Positions 30,427 to 37,450 of a stretch of DNA of 51,513 nt are shown in pieces. How positions within the stretch are numbered: position 1 is the stretch's first letter; the number at the start of each line of letters is the position of its first letter. Source of the DNA: DASVCS01 sp036381495 (GTDB lineage: Bacteria > Gemmatimonadota > Gemmatimonadetes > Longimicrobiales > RSA9); the NCBI GenBank assembly GCA_036381495.1, contig DASVCS010000063.1, forward strand, positions 1 through 51,513. The letters are read 5' to 3'. Under the pieces are notes generated by a model. That model worked only from the letters and a program-made list of their open reading frames with translations, searched no databases and had not been told where the DNA came from. Made by a program: the position numbers and the translations under genes.

Positions 30427-31486
30427 AGAACCCGGCCGCGCCCGACCCCTGGTTCCGGAGCAGGATCGCGAGGAAGATGGGCGCCCCGACGACGGCGGTG
30501 ATGATGCCGATCGGGAGTTCCGCCGGGGGGATGATGATCCGCGCGGTGATGTCGATCCCTTCCATCAGGAGTGCGCCCATGATCGCCGATGCAGGGAGGA
30601 GGAAGGTGTAGTCGGGCGATTTGAGCAGGCGCAGGAGGTGCGGCACGGCCAGTCCCACGAAGGCGATGACGCCGACCATCGCCGTGGCGACGGCGACCAT
30701 GATGGTGTTGACCACGAGGAGCCGCCAGATCAGCTTCTGCGGCTCCATCCCGAGGAATGCCGCCTCGTTCTCGCCCAGCATCAGCGCGTTGAGCGCCTTG
30801 CCGTAGCGGAGCGACCACAGGAAGCAGACCACGAAGAAGGTGCCGACGAGGGTGACGCCGCGCCAGTCGGCGGTGGTGAAGGTCCCGAGGTTCCAGAAGG
30901 TGATGTTGCGCGCCTGCGGGTCGCGCGCGATGTACGAGAGGAATCCCGTCCCCGCGGCGCACACGGCGTTGACCGCGATCCCGGCGAGGAGCAGCGTGAA
31001 GACGTTCACCTTCCCGAACGACGTCGAGAGACGGTAGACCAACACGGTCGCCCCGAAGGCGCCGATGAACGCCGCGACCGGCACACCGAGCGAGCCGAGC
31101 GGGCGCGCGAGCGCGAGCGCGCTGTCGCTGCCGAAGACGAAGACGGCGGCGGCACCGAGCGCCGCGCCGGCCGAGGTGCCGACCAGGCCCGGCTCGACGA
31201 TGGGGTTCCGGAAGAGACCCTGCATCATCGTGCCGGAGACGCTCAGCACGGCGCCGGTCAGTCCGGCGAGGAGCACGCGCGGCAGACGCAGCTTCAGGAA
31301 CACGTTGCGCCCCAGCTCGTCGGCGGCGGCGGCGGCCGGGACCCAGCCGAACATCTCGCCCAGGTAGCGGACCATGTTGCCCGGCGTGAAGGTGAACGCG
31401 CCGATCCCTGCCGAGGCGATGAGCGCGGCCACCAGCAGGATGCCGAGGAGGAGATGGATCTGGCCGTGTGAAAGCCGCTTCAGCAT
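30419..31486 (-). CDS. hmuU: FecCD/BtuC-type permease of the haemin importer
   Basis: 355 residues from the ATG at 31486 (MLKRLSHGQIHLLLG). About ten hydrophobic helices are visible. Family marks include LRLPRVLLAGLTGAVLSVSG, the GLFRNPIVEPGLVGTSAGAA loop that contacts the ATPase, and PHLLRLL near the C-terminus. The channel dimer passes haem or a related metal chelate across the inner membrane. The gene lies 94 bp downstream of the binding-protein gene and overlaps the ATPase start, so the three form one operon. Confidence 0.88.
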   Translation of the reverse strand: MLKRLSHGQIHLLLGILLVAALIASAGIGAFTFTPGNMVRYLGEMFGWVPAAAAADELGRNVFLKLRLPRVLLAGLTGAVLSVSGTMMQGLFRNPIVEPGLVGTSAGAALGAAAVFVFGSDSALALARPLGSLGVPVAAFIGAFGATVLVYRLSTSFGKVNVFTLLLAGIAVNAVCAAGTGFLSYIARDPQARNITFWNLGTFTTADWRGVTLVGTFFVVCFLWSLRYGKALNALMLGENEAAFLGMEPQKLIWRLLVVNTIMVAVATAMVGVIAFVGLAVPHLLRLLKSPDYTFLLPASAIMGALLMEGIDITARIIIPPAELPIGIITAVVGAPIFLAILLRNQGSGAAGFYG

Positions 31487-31580
31487 CTTGGACCGGACCC
31501 GTGCGAGTCCCTCGGCGTGCCGGCGGTCGGGATCGCGCTCCGGCGACGTTCGCCGCTGAACGGCGTCGGCGGGCGGCGGC

Positions 31581-32444
31581 TCACGGGTGCAGGACGGACG
31601 CGAGCTTCCGCACCGTCGCCGGCGTGCGGGGCCCGAAATAGATGATCTCCTGCTCCTCGATCCGATAGATGCGCCCCGACTTCCCGGCGGGCGTGAGCGC
31701 GACGCCGGGCAGCGTCGCGAACTCCTTCGCACTGCCGAACCGGTCGAAGCCGAAGTCCGTCGCGATGATCACGTCGGGGGCCGCCTGCGCGATCAGCTCC
31801 GGCGTGAGCCGGGCCATCCCGCCCACCGAGTCGACCGCGTTGATGCCGCCCGCCCAGCGGATCATCCGGTCTGCGGGGCTGCCCCGACGCACGGCGAGGT
31901 AGCTGTTGCTGATGCGCCCGAAATGGATGAGGAGCACCCGGGGCCGCTCCTGCTCGGACCACTGCGCGGTGTCCTGCCAGATCTCCTGCATCCCGCGCCG
32001 CCACTCCGCCAGCACGCTGTCCGCCGCCTGTTCGCGGTGGAAATACTCGCCGAGCCGCTTCAGCAACTGCTGCGCGCCCTCGACCGTGCCGCCCGGCTCC
32101 ATCACCTCGATCGGGATGCCGACCTTCCGGAGCTGGTCCAGGACGGCCTCCGGGCCCACATTGCCGTCCGTCAGGAAGAGCGTCGGCTTCATCGAGATGA
32201 TGCCCTCCGCACTCAACGCCCGGTGGTAGCCGACCGATGGCAGCTCCTGGATCTCGGGCGGATAGATCGAAGAGAGGTCCCGCGCGACCAGGTCCGACTC
32301 CGCGCCGATCGCGTAGAGGAACTCGTTGATCTGCTTCGAGACGCTGACGATGCGACGCTCCCCGGCACCCGGAGAGCCGGAAGCGCCGCACCCCGCGGCG
32401 ACGATGAGCGCCGCCATCATGAGCGCGCCCGTGATTCTGCTCAT
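31581..32444 (-). CDS. hmuT: Haemin-type ABC transporter substrate-binding lipoprotein
   Basis: 287 residues from the ATG at 32444, which gives a lipoprotein leader (MSRITGALMM..LIVAAGC). An ATG at 32462 would add six residues. The fold is the two-lobed class III binding protein: lobe 1 with RIVSVSKQINEFLYAIG and PSVGYHRALSAEGI, then a long spanning helix. The C-terminal IYFGPRTPATVRKLA is a hallmark of HmuT-like proteins. It should bind haem in the periplasm and deliver it to the permease. A corrinoid or siderophore ligand cannot be excluded from sequence. Confidence 0.85.
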   Translation of the reverse strand: MSRITGALMMAALIVAAGCGASGSPGAGERRIVSVSKQINEFLYAIGAESDLVARDLSSIYPPEIQELPSVGYHRALSAEGIISMKPTLFLTDGNVGPEAVLDQLRKVGIPIEVMEPGGTVEGAQQLLKRLGEYFHREQAADSVLAEWRRGMQEIWQDTAQWSEQERPRVLLIHFGRISNSYLAVRRGSPADRMIRWAGGINAVDSVGGMARLTPELIAQAAPDVIIATDFGFDRFGSAKEFATLPGVALTPAGKSGRIYRIEEQEIIYFGPRTPATVRKLASVLHP

Positions 32445-32638
32445 GGCCTCGGTCTCCGCCATCGGAAGTTCGTGATTCACCGGATTCTCCGCGCCGCCGC
32501 ACGCCCGTGCCGCGGGACGGCCTCGTTCGGACACGCCCCACCGCCGGGCGCGTAGATCCGACGCCCGGCACGGCGAACCTCTACCGTGCTGGCTCCGGAC
32601 GCCTCGCGCGTGTGCACCGGTCGGAGATGAACACGCGC
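32445..32638 (-). promoter_or_regulatory. Long structured 5' leader of the hmu operon
   Basis: About 190 nt separate the predicted start of transcription from hmuT. The leader contains a strong hairpin with GCCGGGCG and CGCCCGGC arms (about 32540-32570). I see no cobalamin, TPP or other riboswitch core and no obvious Fur box. Confidence 0.3.
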
Positions 32639-32668
32639 ATGTTAAGCGGGCGGACGTGCGTGACGCAA
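32639..32668 (-). promoter_or_regulatory. Putative promoter of the hmu operon
   Basis: Read on the minus strand: TTGCGT (32668-32663), an 18-bp spacer, TAACAT (32644-32639). A start near 32632 precedes hmuT by about 190 nt. It lies downstream of the tRNA-Ser terminator. Confidence 0.45.
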
Positions 32669-32812
32669 GCCGCTCCCGCCTTAGAACGAAGGAGAGGGCG
32701 TGCTGCCGGTGCCGGATGAAAGACGGATTGGCGGGCGCGGGCGCTCCCATCTCGTAGTGCAGAAGGGAGGGGCGTCGTGAGGGCTCCTGCTCACAATCTC
32801 GCTGATATTGCG

Positions 32813-32850
32813 AAAAACGGCGCCCGCCGGCCGGAGCGGGCGGACGCCGT
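32813..32850 (-). terminator. Rho-independent terminator of tRNA-Ser(CGA)
   Basis: Minus-strand hairpin with outer arms ACGGCG/CGCCGT and inner arms CCCGC/GCGGG, followed by a run of five T (complement of AAAAA at 32813-32817). It begins about 20 nt after the tRNA 3' end. Confidence 0.8.
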
Positions 32851-32871
32851 AAATCGTTGTGTCGCAATGAG

Positions 32872-32955
32872 CGGAGGCGGAGGGACTCGAACCCCCAAGG
32901 GCTTGCGCCCGCCGCATTTCGAGTGCGGTGCCTTACCAATTAGGACTACGCCTCC
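32872..32955 (-). tRNA. tRNA-Ser(CGA)
   Basis: Acceptor arms GGAGGCG/CGCCTCC, a seven-base anticodon loop CTCGAAA giving CGA, and an extended variable arm, as expected of tRNA-Ser. Discriminator G. The 3' CCA is not encoded. It forms its own transcription unit with promoter and terminator. Confidence 0.93.
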
Positions 32956-33055
32956 GTGTCGTCCCTACCGACGCGGCCCGGCCGGGGCCGCGCGTGGACC
33001 GGGCCCGGCGGCCGACGGTCGCAACGGGACACGCGCCGCGAAAGCGGCACACGGG

Positions 33056-33084
33056 AAGATAACCAACGGCCGAGTGCCGCTCAA
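33056..33084 (-). promoter_or_regulatory. Promoter of tRNA-Ser(CGA)
   Basis: Read on the minus strand: TTGAGC (33084-33079), a 17-bp spacer, TATCTT (33061-33056). It gives a leader of roughly 90 nt before the tRNA and starts directly after the 92-bp repeat. Confidence 0.55.
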
Positions 33085-33095
33085 GCCCTTGATTT

Positions 33096-33187
33096 CTAGC
33101 GCGGCTGTCGCATCGGTCCGGAGTCGCACCCGCGCCTCGCGATCGCGCCACAGGCGGCCGGGCGGCTCCAAACCGGTGGGCGAAACG
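33096..33187. repeat. Copy A of a 92-bp dispersed repeat
   Basis: Aligns without gaps to 2170-2261 (60 of 92 matches by hand count). It ends 2 bp from the stop codon of the methyltransferase at 33190. Its stop-proximal end can fold as GGGCG-TTT-CGCCC on the minus strand, a feature not kept in full in copy B. Confidence 0.6.
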
Positions 33188-33189
33188 CC

Positions 33190-33822
33190 CTAGCCGGCGG
33201 ATCCATCCTCGCGCAGCAGCACGAACATGGTCCGGGCGACGGGCGGGAAGCGCTCGCGGCGGCGGAGCCGGTCCGCACGCAGGACGCGGAGTCCGGCCCG
33301 GTGGAAGAGCATCCGCCATTCCGCCTCGTCGCGGACGCGGCCCCGCCACGGGATCCGGTGCTTCCGGTTGAAGCTCCGCGAGTGGAGCCGGCCCCAGATG
33401 CGATCGGCTCGTGTGCGGGGCGTGTCCTCGAATACGAAGAGCGGCCCGGCATTGACCCGTGCGGCTTCCCGTAGCAGCGCGAGCGGATTGCGCGCGTGGT
33501 GCAGAACGAAGGCGAGGACCGCGCCATGGAAGGCGGAGGCGCGGAACGGCAGCCGGCGCCCATCGAAGACGCAGAACCGACGCAGCGCCTCGTTCGCCAC
33601 TGCCACGTCGCAGCCGACGGAGCGGCACCCGACACGCTGCTCCAGCAACGCCCCGACGTAGCCCATGCCGCAGCCCAGGTCCAGGAACCACCCACCCGCG
33701 GCGATGTCGCCTGCGATGCGCGCGACCGCGTGGCGCGCTTCCCGCCGGCGGATCGCCCGGGCCACGCCGTCGCGGACCACGGTGATGCACGAGGTCGGGC
33801 GTCCGGCAGGGGCGGTCGCCAT
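33190..33822 (-). CDS. Class I SAM-dependent methyltransferase, small
   Basis: 210 residues from the ATG at 33822; the frame stays open upstream to 34146 but that part is low-complexity and antisense to an epimerase remnant, so I do not include it. Motif I is FLDLGCGMGYVGALL, followed by an acidic strand-2 end (GCDVA), DGRRLPFRASAFHGAVLAFVLHHARNP (motifs III-IV) and FEDTPRT. This matches the Methyltransf_11 type. It has no partner gene, lying alone between tRNA-Ser and the tRNA array. Substrate unknown, and the start is uncertain because no clear ribosome site is visible. Confidence 0.78.
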   Translation of the reverse strand: MATAPAGRPTSCITVVRDGVARAIRRREARHAVARIAGDIAAGGWFLDLGCGMGYVGALLEQRVGCRSVGCDVAVANEALRRFCVFDGRRLPFRASAFHGAVLAFVLHHARNPLALLREAARVNAGPLFVFEDTPRTRADRIWGRLHSRSFNRKHRIPWRGRVRDEAEWRMLFHRAGLRVLRADRLRRRERFPPVARTMFVLLREDGSAG

Positions 33823-34003
33823 CCGAGCATCCGTCGAGTCGGGCACCGTCGCGCGGTCCGGAGCGGCCCGGCGGGTTCCGGGGCCGGCGCCGTCGCGGCC
33901 TCGGACTCGCGCTCCGAAGTTTCGCGCCGAATCCGGACACCGCCCGCTCCGCCGCCGTCGGTTTCCCTCCCGGCGAGAATCGGGCCGGGCGCCCCGACGT
34001 CCT

Positions 34004-34160
34004 CGCATCGACCTGGGCGAGAGCCACACCACGACGCTCGCGCGGCTCGTCACGCTGATCGGCGACGCGCTCGGCATCGAGCCGCGCCTCGAACGCCTCC
34101 TGCTCCAGCCCGGCGACCTACGCCGCCGGTCCGCGGATCGCCGCACAGCCCGCGGTCAGC
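34004..34160 (+). pseudogene. Remnant of an NDP-sugar epimerase C-terminus
   Basis: About 50 codons on the plus strand read IDLGESHTTTLARLVTLIGD, then an ALG-x-EPRLERLLLQPGDL segment. This is the pattern of the end of UDP-glucuronate 4-epimerase-like enzymes (N-(L/I)-G-x-S-x-x-(V/T)-(T/S)-L-x-x-L-(V/I), then QPGDV and an ADxxRAR-like stretch). The preceding sequence in the same frame is not epimerase, and there is no start codon with a ribosome site. It is a decayed 3' end that stops short of the tRNA-array terminator. The rest of 33823-34187 shows no gene. Confidence 0.6.
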
Positions 34161-34187
34161 GCAGGCTCGCCTCCCGCTCTCGCCACG

Positions 34188-34224
34188 CAAAAGGCCCGAC
34201 AAGGCATACCGCCTTGTCGGGCCT
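34188..34224 (-). terminator. Strong terminator of the tRNA array
   Basis: Perfect 14-bp stem (AGGCCCGACAAGGC at 34192-34205 against 34211-34224) with a 5-nt loop, followed on the minus strand by TTTT. It lies 46 nt after the last tRNA of the array, tRNA-Pro(CGG). Confidence 0.93.
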
Positions 34225-34269
34225 GATCTTCGGTCTGGTCACGGACTTCGTTCCGCTCACCAGAGCCAG

Positions 34270-34343
34270 TCGGGGAGACTGGATTTGAACCAGCGACCCC
34301 TGCGTCCCGAACGCAGTGCTCTACCAGGCTGAGCTACTCCCCG
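34270..34343 (-). tRNA. tRNA-Pro(CGG)
   Basis: Acceptor CGGGGAG/CTCCCCG, anticodon loop TTCGGGA (CGG), T arm with GTTCAAATC. Discriminator A, no encoded CCA. Last gene of the array. Confidence 0.95.
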
Positions 34344-34357
34344 AACGATACCTCCAG

Positions 34358-34443
34358 CGGACGGGGTGGGATTCGAACCCACGAGGGCTATTCACCCCAC
34401 ACGATTTCCAATCGTGCGCCTTAAGCCACTCGGCCACCCGTCC
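34358..34443 (-). tRNA. tRNA-Ser(GGA)
   Basis: Acceptor GGACGGG/CCCGTCC, loop TTGGAAA (GGA), long variable arm, discriminator G, no encoded CCA. Confidence 0.95.
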
Positions 34444-34545
34444 GAGGCTCGGCACGCCACCCGATCGGTCGGTCCGCAACGCCCCGCACCGGCCGCAACG
34501 GGTCGGCGGCCCATCCGCGGCGGGCGACATCCGCCTCGGTCGAAG

Positions 34546-34632
34546 CGGAGAGGGAGGGATTCGAACCCTCGAGGGTCTTTCGACCCAAACGCCTTAGCAG
34601 GGCGCCGCCTTAAGCCGCTCGGCCACCTCTCC
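34546..34632 (-). tRNA. tRNA-Ser(GCT)
   Basis: Acceptor GGAGAGG/CCTCTCC, loop CTGCTAA (GCT), long variable arm, discriminator G, no encoded CCA. Confidence 0.95.
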
Positions 34633-34710
34633 GGACCGCAGGACCCGGGATCGGACACGCCGGCGGGAAGGGCTCCCGACCGATGCCGCCCACATCCCCG
34701 TCCTGCCGCA

Positions 34711-34783
34711 TTGCCCCTCCTGGGTTCGAACCAGGACTCTCCTGATCCAGAGTCAGGCGTGTTGCCAATTACACCAAGGGGCA
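34711..34783 (-). tRNA. tRNA-Gln(CTG)
   Basis: Acceptor TGCCCCT/AGGGGCA, loop CTCTGGA (CTG), discriminator A, no encoded CCA. Confidence 0.95.
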
Positions 34784-34935
34784 GTATTCCGCCTTCCACA
34801 CGCCCGGAACGCGTCCCGCTCGAGACGGTTCGCCGGACGCCGACCACGGCTGTCCTGCACGCCGCGGCTACGGACCCCGGTTCGCCGCCACTCCTCGGGA
34901 CCATCCGACCGGGACGACCCTTCGCCGAACCTCAG

Positions 34936-35008
34936 AGCGGGAGACGGGGCTCGAACCCGCGACCCTCAGCTTGGGAAGCTGATGCTCTACCAACTGAGCT
35001 ACTCCCGC
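34936..35008 (-). tRNA. tRNA-Gly(CCC)
   Basis: Acceptor GCGGGAG/CTCCCGC, loop TTCCCAA (CCC), discriminator T, no encoded CCA. Confidence 0.95.
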
Positions 35009-35061
35009 AAGATCCCTTCCGTCACGGCGTACCCACCGGCGGCGGACCGGGTTCCGTCCAG

Positions 35062-35134
35062 AGCCACCTGTCGGACTCGAACCGACGACCCCGTCATTAC
35101 GAGTGACGTGCTCTACCAACTGAGCTAAGGTGGC
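35062..35134 (-). tRNA. tRNA-Thr(CGT)
   Basis: Acceptor GCCACCT/AGGTGGC, loop CTCGTAA (CGT), discriminator T, no encoded CCA. Confidence 0.95.
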
Positions 35135-35202
35135 GTCACGCCGCCGTATCTCCGTGAGTCCGGCGCTCCCAGGCGGCGAACCCCATCCGTCCGGCGACCC
35201 CA

Positions 35203-35276
<74 letters not shown>

Positions 35277-35357
35277 GACCCATCCTCGTCGGAACTCCAC
35301 CACCATCTCGGAACCGAAGCTCCGCATCACTGATGGTACCGCCCCGATCCATCCTCG
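35277..35357 (-). repeat. tRNA-flank repeat, copy 1
   Basis: Precedes tRNA-Ala(CGC) in transcript order. It contains a decayed tRNA 5' end (35327-35345, GGGGCGGT...CAGTGA on the minus strand) and an adjoining imperfect hairpin (CGGAAC/GCTCCG). GCCCCGAYCCATCCTCG occurs at both edges (35272-35288 and 35341-35357). Confidence 0.6.
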
Positions 35358-35425
35358 CGGCGACCTCGCCGGCCGCTCCGAACCGCGTTCCACGGCACGG
35401 CCACCGGCGCGCCCCGCCCCAACCA

Positions 35426-35499
35426 TGGGCGCGAGAGGACTCGAACCTCTGACCTCTACGATGTCAACGTAGCGCTCTAACCAACTGAGCTACGCGCCC
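35426..35499 (-). tRNA. tRNA-Val(GAC)
   Basis: Acceptor GGGCGCG/CGCGCCC, loop TTGACAT (GAC), discriminator A, no encoded CCA. Confidence 0.95.
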
Positions 35500-35592
35500 G
35501 ACCCACCAACGCATCCATCCCAGTGCGCGGCGCTCCGGTGACCGGGCTCCGCGCCCGCCCGCCGCTTCACCCGCCGGCGGGGGCGCGGTCAG

Positions 35593-35676
35593 TGGTGGGG
35601 GTAGGATTCGAACCTACGTAGGGCGTGGCCCAGCAGATTTACAGTCTGCCCCGTTTAACCGCTTCGGTACCCCACC
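35593..35676 (-). tRNA. tRNA-Tyr(GTA)
   Basis: Acceptor GGTGGGG/CCCCACC, loop CTGTAAA (GTA), long variable arm as in bacterial tRNA-Tyr, discriminator A. Confidence 0.95.
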
Positions 35677-35718
35677 ATCTCGGTGGCGCGAACACCCCGT
35701 CGGGGCGCCCGGCCGCCA

Positions 35719-35802
35719 TGCCCACGACAGGACTCGAACCTGTACGCCGTTTCCGGCACTGGTCCCTCAAACCAGCCTGTCTACCAATTCCAGCACGTGG
35801 GC
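35719..35802 (-). tRNA. tRNA-Leu(GAG)
   Basis: Acceptor GCCCACG/CGTGGGC, loop TTGAGGG (GAG), long variable arm, discriminator A. Confidence 0.95.
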
Positions 35803-35832
35803 CTCGAACCAGGGCGGATCGGATCCGCCCGA

Positions 35833-35917
<85 letters not shown>

Positions 35918-35927
35918 GAGACGCCAG

Positions 35928-36000
35928 TGGAGCTGAGGGGAGTCGAACCCCTGACCTCCTGAATGCCATTCAGGCGCTCTCCCAACTGAGCTACAGCCCC
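35928..36000 (-). tRNA. tRNA-Ala(GGC)
   Basis: Acceptor GGGGCTG/CAGCTCC, loop ATGGCAT (GGC), discriminator A. Body and flanks closely resemble tRNA-Ala(CGC), so the two look like a duplicated cassette. Confidence 0.95.
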
Positions 36001-36075
36001 GATCCATACCTCGTCGGAACTCCACCAGCAACTCGGAATCGAAGGTGTCGAGTCACTGAGCCACGGCCCCGATCC
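36001..36075 (-). repeat. tRNA-flank repeat, copy 2
   Basis: Precedes tRNA-Ala(GGC). Shares the CTCGTCGGAACTCCACCA block with copy 1, then a hairpin region (CTCGGAATC...GTGTCGAG) and a tRNA 5' remnant at 36053-36070 (GGGGCCGTGGCTCAGTGA on the minus strand). A separate hairpin, CCGGAAC-CGTA-GTTCCGG, follows at about 36103-36120. Confidence 0.6.
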
Positions 36076-36159
36076 GCCTCTGCCGTCACCTCACCAGCAT
36101 CCCGGAACCGTAGTTCCGGATCCGACCCTCGTTGTCAAGAAGCGTTCCGCGTACCGCCA

Positions 36160-36233
36160 CGGGGCTGACGGGACTTGAACCCGCGACCTCCGGTGTGACA
36201 GACCGGCACTCTAACCAGCTGAGCTACAGCCCC
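36160..36233 (-). tRNA. tRNA-Asp(GTC)
   Basis: Acceptor GGGGCTG/CAGCCCC, loop CTGTCAC (GTC), discriminator G, no encoded CCA. Confidence 0.95.
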
Positions 36234-36307
36234 AACCCATCCCGTACCGGGCCCTCGCCCGCGGGCTCGGAACCTGCCTCCGAGTCGCTGAGCTACGACA
36301 CCCTCGC
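36234..36307 (-). repeat. tRNA-flank repeat, copy 3
   Basis: Precedes tRNA-Asp. Hairpin CTCGGA-N7-TCCGAG (about 36266-36284) joined to a tRNA 5' remnant at 36285-36302 (GGTGTCGTAGCTCAGCGA on the minus strand). Most diverged of the four. Confidence 0.5.
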
Positions 36308-36387
36308 TCGATCTTCGAGGCCGCCCGTCGAGCGATCGGCCTCGTAGCTCCTGCCGCGTCGGACTCCCGACGCCGGGGCCTCATCAG

Positions 36388-36460
36388 AGCGGGCGACCGG
36401 ACTCGAACCGGCGACCTTCTGCATGGCAAGCAGACGCTCTACCAACTGAGCTACGCCCGC
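36388..36460 (-). tRNA. tRNA-Gly(GCC)
   Basis: Acceptor GCGGGCG/CGCCCGC, loop TTGCCAT (GCC), discriminator T, no encoded CCA. Confidence 0.95.
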
Positions 36461-36541
36461 GTTCTCTCCCTAACCGAGCCCTCACCAGCCATTTCGGAAC
36501 CGAAGGTTCCGAATCACTGAGCTACGCCCGCGTCCTTTCCC
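36461..36541 (-). repeat. tRNA-flank repeat, copy 4 (best preserved)
   Basis: Precedes tRNA-Gly(GCC). Perfect hairpin TTCGGAACC-GAA-GGTTCCGAA (36493-36513) joined to a remnant at 36514-36531 that is identical to the first 16 bases of tRNA-Gly(GCC), including acceptor strand and D-stem. The flank beyond the remnant also repeats (GCGTYCTYTCCC). Confidence 0.65.
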
Positions 36542-36547
36542 CTCCCA

Positions 36548-36619
36548 TGCCCCCAAGGGGAATCGAACCCCTATTACCAGATTGAAAGCCTGGTGTCCTG
36601 ACCATTAGACGATGGGGGC
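36548..36619 (-). tRNA. tRNA-Glu(TTC)
   Basis: Acceptor GCCCCCA/TGGGGGC, loop CTTTCAA (TTC), discriminator A. Confidence 0.95.
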
Positions 36620-36630
36620 TCGACCCCGAG

Positions 36631-36702
36631 AGCTCGCGACGGGGATTGAACCCGTGACCTCTTCCTTACCAAGGAAGCGCTCTACCCCTGAGCTACGCGA
36701 GC
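36631..36702 (-). tRNA. tRNA-Thr(GGT)
   Basis: Acceptor GCTCGCG/CGCGAGC, loop TTGGTAA (GGT), discriminator T. Confidence 0.95.
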
Positions 36703-36716
36703 CCTGACCTCCCGAG

Positions 36717-36789
36717 TACCCCCACGGGGAATCGAACCCCGGTTTCCTGGCTGAGAACCAGGTGTCCTAGGCCACTAGACGATGGGGGC
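36717..36789 (-). tRNA. tRNA-Glu(CTC)
   Basis: Acceptor GCCCCCA/TGGGGGT with G-T at the end pair, loop TTCTCAG (CTC), discriminator A. Similar in 5' half to tRNA-Glu(TTC). Confidence 0.94.
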
Positions 36790-36857
36790 CTGTTCTGTTC
36801 ACCGCATCTCCGGCGCCGATCGGGTCGAGCCCGGGGCCGCCGTCGGCGTCTTTTCAG

Positions 36858-36930
36858 CAGGCCCGGAGGGACTCGAACCCCCAACCGCCGGTTTTGGAGA
36901 CCGGTGCTCTACCAGTTGAGCTACGGACCT
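36858..36930 (-). tRNA. tRNA-Trp(CCA)
   Basis: Acceptor AGGTCCG/CGGGCCT, loop CTCCAAA (CCA), discriminator G. Confidence 0.95.
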
Positions 36931-36986
36931 AACTTCGCCCGTCCCCGACGCATCGTGAGCCGGAGGCCACGAGGTCTCCCGGGGCA

Positions 36987-37059
36987 TGGCCAGGGACGGA
37001 ATCGAACCGCCGACACCACGATTTTCAGTCGTGTGCTCTACCAACTGAGCTACCTGGCC
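36987..37059 (-). tRNA. tRNA-Phe(GAA)
   Basis: Acceptor GGCCAGG/CCTGGCC, loop CTGAAAA (GAA), discriminator A. First gene of the main array; I could not see a clear promoter between it and the fMet terminator. Confidence 0.95.
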
Positions 37060-37105
37060 GTATCGGACTCCGGACTGCGTACTGGCGCCGTGGTCCGGTG
37101 CGCCG

Positions 37106-37144
37106 AAAAAATCCCCGCCCGGCTCGTCTTCGGCGCGGGCGGGG
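37106..37144 (-). terminator. Rho-independent terminator of the tRNA-fMet unit
   Basis: Minus-strand stem CCCCGCCC (37144-37137) with GGGCGGGG (37120-37113), an inner G/C-rich stem, then ATTTTTT (complement at 37106-37112). It lies about 190 nt after tRNA-fMet. That interval shows no gene, so the transcript has a long 3' tail. Confidence 0.85.
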
Positions 37145-37330
37145 CAGTACGGAGACACCCGAGGCCGGCCTACCGGTGCGCCCCTCCCGTATGGGATTCG
37201 GCATCCGACCGGGTGTCACTGTCCGTTTCGATGCGGGCATTGCCGAGGCGCGAGTGACCGCGCAAAATCGGACGTGCTGCCTGCACCGCGACACCTCCGG
37301 TCGACGACCTCGGACCGAGTCCGAGAACAA

Positions 37331-37404
37331 TAGCGGGGGTGGGATTTGAACCCACGACCTCCGGGTTATGAGCCCGGCGAGCTACCAGACTGCTCCACCC
37401 CGCG
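37331..37404 (-). tRNA. Initiator tRNA-Met (fMet, CAT)
   Basis: Starts CGCGGGGTGGAGCAG, loop CTCATAA (CAT) with the three G-C pairs of initiator anticodon stems (GGG/CCC). The 1-72 position is an unpaired C-T, the mark of an initiator (C-A in E. coli). Discriminator A, no encoded CCA. Confidence 0.95.
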
Positions 37405-37421
37405 TCAAGATCAGGACGCTT

Positions 37422-37450
37422 AATCTAACCGGACGGGCGGGCGGTGTCAA
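37422..37450 (-). promoter_or_regulatory. Near-consensus promoter of tRNA-fMet
   Basis: Read on the minus strand: TTGACA (37450-37445), a 17-bp spacer, TAGATT (37427-37422). It is the best promoter in the window. The -35 box overlaps the stop codon of the lipoprotein gene at 37447. Confidence 0.85.

Noticed and set aside
32445..32638. A cobalamin riboswitch in the hmu leader
   Set aside because: The conserved core strings of the B12 box are missing; only a G/C hairpin is present.
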